Made by a program: the position numbers and the translations under genes. Positions 5,800-9,677 of a stretch of 9,677 bases of DNA are shown piece by piece. The stretch is from NCBI GenBank assembly GCA_934526185.1, contig CAKTAA010000076.1:1-9677 (forward strand), in the 5' to 3' direction. Positions within the stretch are counted from its first letter, which is position 1; each line of letters begins with the position of its first letter. Below the pieces are notes generated by a model that searched no databases, was not told the origin of the DNA, and saw only the letters and a list, made by a program, of their open reading frames with translations. This DNA comes from an uncultured Eubacteriales bacterium. Its GTDB lineage: Bacteria > Bacillota > Clostridia > Oscillospirales > CAG-272.

Positions 5800-6801
5800 T
5801 CACTTACCAAGAGCTTTCAGCCATTCCAGGGTATCGGTATTTGTTACCCAAGACGGAGTTGCCGGGGGCATAACCAAAGAATGCTTTTCCAAAGCACGGC
5901 GCTGGGTTTCAATACTCGCCTTGGCATAGACCTCCGTAGTGGAAATATCCTCATGCCCAAGCAGATCCTTTATGTAAAAGATGTTAATTCCGGCTTCAAG
6001 CAGGTGCATGGCTTTTGTGTGCCTTAAAATATGGGGCGAAACATGGGTATCCAGCTCAGCCATCTGCACATACTTGTTCAAAATATATGTCGCTCCTGCA
6101 CGGGTAAGTGGATTTCCTTGCCGGTTGACAAATAGTGTCCTGTCCAACTTTTCCGGCGCTGAAAGTTTATGTTCTGTCAGGTACTGCTGTAAATGGAGTG
6201 CCGTATTGGGCAATATCGGAACCTCTCGCAGTTTCCTCCCCTTGCCATAAAGAATTACTTTTGCTGGAGTGCTTAAATGCACATCACGAACTTTCAGAGA
6301 CAGTATCTCGGAAACTCTTGCGCCGGTATCATACAACAAACTAAGAAAGCACAAATCACGCCTGCCAATACTGGAGGACTGGTCCGGCTGTCTCAGTAAT
6401 TTTGCCATTTCCTCTGTTGTCAGATAACACACAGCCGCTTGTTCTTTCTTGGCATACGGAATATTTACAATCTTCTGGCAGAGCAGCATGTTCTCCGGGG
6501 TCTCTACGGAAACATATTTGAAAAAGGATCTCAATGCGGCTAACCGCTGGTTTCTGGTAGATATGCCACAGCCCCTGTCGTGTTCAAGCCATGACAGATA
6601 TTCCCGAATTAACCCCGGAGAAAAATCCCGTATCCGAAGTCTTTCAATATTCATCGCTTTCTCGTCCCTTAGAAAAGTAAGAAGCAAACGGAACGTATCG
6701 CAATATGATGTAATGGTGTTTTGGGAAACATTTCTCTGCAATGGCAGATATGAGCTGAGATAGGAAGTCATCAATCGTGTAAAATCAGTAGGTTTCTTCA
6801 T
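5800..6801 (-). CDS. ritC: Tyrosine recombinase, third of trio (RitC-like)
   Basis: A XerC/D-like phage-integrase-family protein of 333 residues that would cut and rejoin DNA at the element ends through a covalent phosphotyrosine. The N-terminal SAM-like core-binding domain covers about residues 1-105 (NVSQNTITSYCDTFRLLLTFL), and the catalytic domain follows. Catalytic residues seen: Arg162 in DTGARVSEIL, a Lys in GKGRK, His257 and Arg260 in HILRH, His283 in LGHEDIS, and nucleophile Tyr292 in TTEVYAK. The start is set at 6801, where TGGAGG lies six bases upstream. A longer reading from 6828 lacks a ribosome binding site. The gene overlaps the end of ritB by 17 bases, which points to translational coupling. 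Its stop abuts the left inverted repeat. Confidence 0.93.
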   Translation of the reverse strand: MKKPTDFTRLMTSYLSSYLPLQRNVSQNTITSYCDTFRLLLTFLRDEKAMNIERLRIRDFSPGLIREYLSWLEHDRGCGISTRNQRLAALRSFFKYVSVETPENMLLCQKIVNIPYAKKEQAAVCYLTTEEMAKLLRQPDQSSSIGRRDLCFLSLLYDTGARVSEILSLKVRDVHLSTPAKVILYGKGRKLREVPILPNTALHLQQYLTEHKLSAPEKLDRTLFVNRQGNPLTRAGATYILNKYVQMAELDTHVSPHILRHTKAMHLLEAGINIFYIKDLLGHEDISTTEVYAKASIETQRRALEKHSLVMPPATPSWVTNTDTLEWLKALGK

Positions 6802-7774
6802 CGTATACCTCCATTCCTGGGACAACATCCCCTAATACATTCTGTACGGTTTCCGTTACATACGGAAATATATCTGCCGTAAACTGCAAATAGTTTTGCG
6901 TCGCATATATATTCTTGTGACCAAGATATTGGCTAAGTAGCGGCATAACCGCCATAATGTCATCGTTGTTATAAATCATCTTGCGAAGTGATTTAACTGC
7001 GAACGAATGCCTGAAATCATGAATCCGAGGACCTTTTCCTGTTCCGCCATGGGAGATACCCGCACTCCAGAGAATCCTGCGGAATGTAATATATACCTGG
7101 TTCTCTGAGTAAGGTGCATAATTGCGGGATGGGAACAAATACTCACAGGCTGGAAAGAGTACGGACATTTCCTCCCGGTATTCAGATAGCTGTTTGGCTA
7201 TACCGTCTGACAGCGGAATCTCACGGTCTTTATCAAATTTTGCCCCAATGACAGATACCATCATTGGCTTACTGTCCCAATCAATATCCAGCCATTTTAG
7301 GCGCAGAGCTTCACCAAGCCGCAAGCCTGTGCAGATCAGTAGAGAGAACAGCATATAAAAGACTGTTTTTCGCTGCATACTTCCGGGCATATTTTTTGTG
7401 CATTCCAGAAAACGGAACAGCTCCTCATTCGTAAAAATGTACGGACGGTACGATACATCCCGGCGAAGCCGCTGGGATGGAAGTGGAATATATGCCTGAC
7501 CACCGATGCGGACGATATACTTGCAGAACTGCGTGAGAATATTAGCCCGGTTTTCGCAGGTTTTTTCTCTTTCATAGGATCGACGGTTCGTCCATTCTTC
7601 AAATAATTCTTTGGATATTGCCATGCCCTCATATCCAGAACTGCACACATACTCATCGAATTGTCGTAGTGTAGCAGCCTCGACTTTGTATTTACAGCCT
7701 ACTCCTCTTTTTTCAAGAATAAAGTCACGCAGATTGTCAGCAAATTGACTGTTGAAAATCAGATCAGCGGTCAT
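6785..7774 (-). CDS. ritB: Tyrosine recombinase, second of trio (RitB-like)
   Basis: A 329-residue phage-integrase-family recombinase. The N-terminal domain (about 1-115) is followed by a catalytic domain with Arg152 in CTGLRLGEALRL, a candidate Lys in GAKFDKDREIPL, His252 and Arg255 in HDFRH, His286 in LGHKNIYATQ and nucleophile Tyr295. All core residues are present, so it should be active. The ATG at 7774 lies inside the end of ritA (11-base overlap), with GGAGGT about eight bases upstream inside the ritA coding sequence. The overlap chain ritA-ritB-ritC implies fixed stoichiometry from one mRNA. Confidence 0.93.
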   Translation of the reverse strand: MTADLIFNSQFADNLRDFILEKRGVGCKYKVEAATLRQFDEYVCSSGYEGMAISKELFEEWTNRRSYEREKTCENRANILTQFCKYIVRIGGQAYIPLPSQRLRRDVSYRPYIFTNEELFRFLECTKNMPGSMQRKTVFYMLFSLLICTGLRLGEALRLKWLDIDWDSKPMMVSVIGAKFDKDREIPLSDGIAKQLSEYREEMSVLFPACEYLFPSRNYAPYSENQVYITFRRILWSAGISHGGTGKGPRIHDFRHSFAVKSLRKMIYNNDDIMAVMPLLSQYLGHKNIYATQNYLQFTADIFPYVTETVQNVLGDVVPGMEVYDEETY

Positions 7775-8999
7775 GAGCCGTTACCTCCGTCAATTCCAAA
7801 GCGCATTTGAAAAGACCATCTACATCAATATGGGTATATGCATTTGTCGATCCAATGCTGGCATGACCCAAAATCGTAGATACAGTATTGTACGATTCAC
7901 CCTGTCGGATAAGCTCACTCGCCAGACTGTGTCGTAAAATGTGCAATCCTTTCGACGAATTGGCTTTTAACTTTATTCCAGAGTTTTCCAGTACGGTTTT
8001 CATTATCATATAAAATGACGTTGCCTGTTCAAATGGCGGACGATGCTTTACGAAAACATATTTGCTGTCAGTTTTCGGACGGCCATTCCGAAGATAATCT
8101 ATAATTGCTTCGCCAACTACAGAAAGCAGCGGCAGAACTAAGAATTTGTTCGTTTTCTTCTGAAAGAAAGAGATCGTACTTTTCTCCCAATCAATATTTT
8201 CAAATCTCAGATTTGTAATGTCGCTGTCTCTCATGCCAAGGCAGGCGGCCATCATAATAATCGCATAATTGCGTTTGCCAATAGGATTTCCACGGTCAAT
8301 AGAATCCAGAAGCATATTTACCTGCTCAGTAGACAGCATATGGGGAATTCGTTCACCCGTACCACAACACAGCTTGGGAACAGCAGCAGAAAAATCCTGT
8401 TTTATGTATCCTGTTTCATACAGGAAGTGCAGGAAATATCTAAGTCCCCGCAGATGCACTTCTACTGTTGCCTTTGCGTACTCTGCTAAGCCCATTGCAT
8501 ATTCAGAAATAATCTTCGCAGAAACATCTTCCCAGGTAATTCTCTTATTCACGATAACGATCCGCATGAAGCGATCTGCTGCAGAAATTCTGCTGCGCTG
8601 GGTTGCATGAGTTTTGAAGGTTTCCTCACAGTGCCGGATGTAGACATCCCGGATTTCTTTGACTGGTTCAGACCAATTGTCCCGGTTGCGGGTTAGTGCT
8701 TCCGGAATTGTGCCAGTTTCTTGAAATGAGGTAAGCATCCGAACTGCCCGAATATAATCACGCTCATTGGGTGTAAGTTTTCTGTACAAGCATTCCGGGT
8801 AGCCGATTCGCTCGTGGAGATATTCCAAGCCATATACAGGCTGGAATGGGGTTTCACCCCTACCGCCAAGAAACTGTGATAAGTCTTGCCAGATTCTGTT
8901 TACCATTTGAATGGTTCCCGGTCCATAACCCAGAGATTCCAGATTTTCTCTTGTTGCCGTGGACAGCTCGCTCAGATTCATATTTTTTGTGTCGATCAT
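7764..8999 (-). CDS. ritA: Tyrosine recombinase, first of trio (RitA-like)
   Basis: A 411-residue phage-integrase-family recombinase, the longest of the three because of an extra N-terminal region of about 90 residues before the core-binding domain. Catalytic residues: Arg257 in CLGMRDSDI, Lys281/282 in the FQKKTNK beta-hairpin, His353 and Arg356 in HILRH, His379 in LGHASIGST and nucleophile Tyr388 in NAYTH. The start at 8999 is preferred over an in-frame ATG at 9023 because GGAGGTGG (9005-9012, minus strand) is correctly spaced for it, while nothing suitable precedes 9023. The leader of about 50 bases reaches the right inverted repeat, so the promoter probably lies in or beside that repeat. 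TTTACA in its inner arm is a possible -35, but no matching -10 was certain. Confidence 0.92.
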   Translation of the reverse strand: MIDTKNMNLSELSTATRENLESLGYGPGTIQMVNRIWQDLSQFLGGRGETPFQPVYGLEYLHERIGYPECLYRKLTPNERDYIRAVRMLTSFQETGTIPEALTRNRDNWSEPVKEIRDVYIRHCEETFKTHATQRSRISAADRFMRIVIVNKRITWEDVSAKIISEYAMGLAEYAKATVEVHLRGLRYFLHFLYETGYIKQDFSAAVPKLCCGTGERIPHMLSTEQVNMLLDSIDRGNPIGKRNYAIIMMAACLGMRDSDITNLRFENIDWEKSTISFFQKKTNKFLVLPLLSVVGEAIIDYLRNGRPKTDSKYVFVKHRPPFEQATSFYMIMKTVLENSGIKLKANSSKGLHILRHSLASELIRQGESYNTVSTILGHASIGSTNAYTHIDVDGLFKCALELTEVTAHDR

Positions 9000-9049
9000 G
9001 TTGACCACCTCCATAATAATCATACTGCTTGGAGGTCAATATGAGCGTT

Positions 9050-9136
9050 TTTTTATGTAAAGAAAATGTGAGGGAAACCCTTGTATCCCAAGGGATTTCC
9101 CTCACAACTTCTCATAACACTTTCCTATACATAAGG
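9050..9136. repeat. Right terminal inverted repeat with hairpin
   Basis: The 87-bp counterpart of the left end. Read inwards on the minus strand it starts CCTTATGTATAGGAAAG (9136-9120). The hairpin GTGAGGGAAA/TTTCCCTCAC (9068-9077 with 9096-9105) continues with CCCTTG/CAAGGG, and the inner arm on the plus strand is TTTTTATGTAAAGA (9050-9063). Stem sequences differ between the two ends, but both fold in the same way and keep the CTTG...CAAGG core. The stop codon of the truncated ibrA 5' frame (9112-9114) falls inside this repeat. Confidence 0.85.
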
Positions 9137-9677
9137 TATTTTATGTCCTTAAGGGCATAAAACTCCATAGCCTTGGATCTGCCGTAAATGGCAGTAAAGT
9201 TCGCGCCATTGACCCGCCCGACCAGCCTTACCCAGATCTGCGGGTCAATGACCCGATAAAGGTTTAAGCTGTCCTTGGCATAATCGTTAAAAGGTGAAGC
9301 CACACGCATCTGATCCGGCTTTAATCCCGCCATATAGTATAAGTCGTACAGCCTGTTGTAGTCGTAGCCGAAAAGGCTGTTGGCGTGCCATACATCGCTT
9401 AAAGACCAGTCGTACAGCGGCGATGCGCACCAGACGTCTTTAAACTGCCGGCTGATCCAGCAGGTGTCCTTATAGCCGTATTTTTTGTTCAGAATACCGC
9501 TGTACCGCTGTAAGGATTCGTCAGCACGGATTCCCAGCAGGCAGACCGTTTTTCCCCCGCCGTGAGCCATGCGGTACCACCGCCCGAACTGTCTGGCAAG
9601 ATCCTCCTGGTGCATCTTGTAGGAATAGGTCGTGATCGGGTTGTTTTTCAGGTTGATGACGTAGGAATGCTTTGGCA
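9112..9677 (-). pseudogene. ibrA: 5' part of interrupted ibrA-like gene (DUF3440), partial
   Basis: The frame is open to the window edge, beginning ...PKHSYVINLKNNPITTYSYKMHQEDLARQFGRWY, so the true start and the expected PP-loop ATP site lie outside. Visible family blocks are GIRADESLQRY, KDVWCASPLYDWSLSDVW and NFTAIYGRSKAM, typical of PAPS-reductase-like DUF3440 (IbrA) proteins. The Met at 9615 is internal, not the start. Native sequence ends at 9165. The frame then adds 17 foreign residues (EFYALKDIKYLMYRKVL) and stops at 9112-9114 inside the right inverted repeat. The remaining C-terminal part lies at 5281-5711 beyond the insertion. Because the catalytic PP-loop half may survive intact, a truncated product is possible, but loss of function is more likely. 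Confidence 0.88.
9137..9164. repeat. Extra 28 bp with 24-bp near-palindrome at right junction
   Basis: Bases 9139-9162 read TTTTATG-t-CCTTAAGG-g-CATAAAA, a palindrome with a single mismatched pair. The stretch lies between the right inverted repeat and the first base that matches reconstructed ibrA (9165), and no equivalent exists at the left end. Its CATAA/TTATG half-sites resemble the element's end arms. It could be an extra recombinase site, a coupling sequence carried from an earlier location, or a trace of a separate event. Confidence 0.6.

Larger units (their letters stand above)
5712..9164 (-). mobile_element. RIT-like element (three tyrosine recombinases) inside ibrA
   Basis: An insertion of about 3.45 kb made up only of three tandem, overlapping tyrosine recombinase genes between complex inverted repeats (5712-5799 and 9050-9136), with no passenger gene. 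Three different full-length recombinases in a row match the RIT (recombinase in trio) organisation. Tn554-type transposons differ in having two recombinases plus a small TnpC. The boundaries come from the host gene: deleting 5712-9164 restores the DUF3440 frame exactly, with no target duplication, as expected for tyrosine recombinases. Bases 9137-9164 lie outside the matched inverted repeats but also do not belong to ibrA, so the ends are asymmetric. If the boundary is defined by the inverted repeats alone, the element ends at 9136. The trio is transcribed in the same direction as ibrA. Confidence 0.88.

Noticed and set aside
5970..5985. Another copy of the TTATGTAAA arm inside ritC
   Set aside because: It lies within the conserved YIKDLLGH coding block with no hairpin or partner arm, so it is a codon-driven coincidence.
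5712..9164. Tn554-type transposon
   Set aside because: Tn554 types carry two tyrosine recombinases and a small coiled-coil TnpC plus cargo. Here all three genes are full recombinases and there is no cargo.
1..9677. CRISPR array
   Set aside because: No regularly spaced repeats of suitable length were seen. The only long repeats are the element ends.

Overview
The window looks like chromosomal DNA from a gut-type member of the Firmicutes (Clostridia). The reasons are strong AGGAGG-type ribosome binding sites, a Thr-Tyr tRNA pair with encoded CCA ends, U-tailed hairpin terminators, and protein families common in that group. A precise genus cannot be read from the sequence.

Layout. (1) 1-227: tRNA-Thr(TGT), missing only its first base, then tRNA-Tyr(GTA) and a terminator. 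(2) About 185-1343: an AT-rich stretch with a four-helix-bundle (S23/IVP-type) gene and an ATGA-overlapping second gene broken by a one-base frameshift in an A6 tract. This stretch ends with a copy of the last ten bases of tRNA-Tyr followed by a second terminator, so it may be a small islet integrated at the tRNA 3' end. (3) 1384-1865: non-coding, with several palindromes. (4) 1866-4629: a YyaL/SPATA20-type thioredoxin-fold protein and a two-repeat DUF305 protein, each with a terminator. (5) 4708-9677, minus strand: an ibrA-ibrB-like pair (DUF3440 PAPS-reductase-like protein plus a ParB-like protein). ibrA is cut in two by an insertion of about 3.45 kb.

The insertion is the most notable feature. 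It carries only three overlapping tyrosine recombinase genes in one operon, and all three keep the R...HxxR...H...Y residues. This is the organisation of a RIT (recombinase in trio) element. Its ends are imperfect inverted repeats of 88 and 87 bp. Each end holds an outer arm, a long central hairpin and an inverted inner arm. Removing 5712-9164 rejoins ibrA in frame with no leftover or duplicated bases. The right end carries an extra 28 bp containing a near-perfect 24-bp palindrome with no counterpart at the left end.

Working view: the ibrAB transcription unit ran leftwards across the right part of the window, and the trio inserted in the same orientation. This leaves an N-terminal ibrA piece that reads 17 codons into the element, a C-terminal piece without a start, and an intact ibrB downstream that has probably lost its normal transcription.
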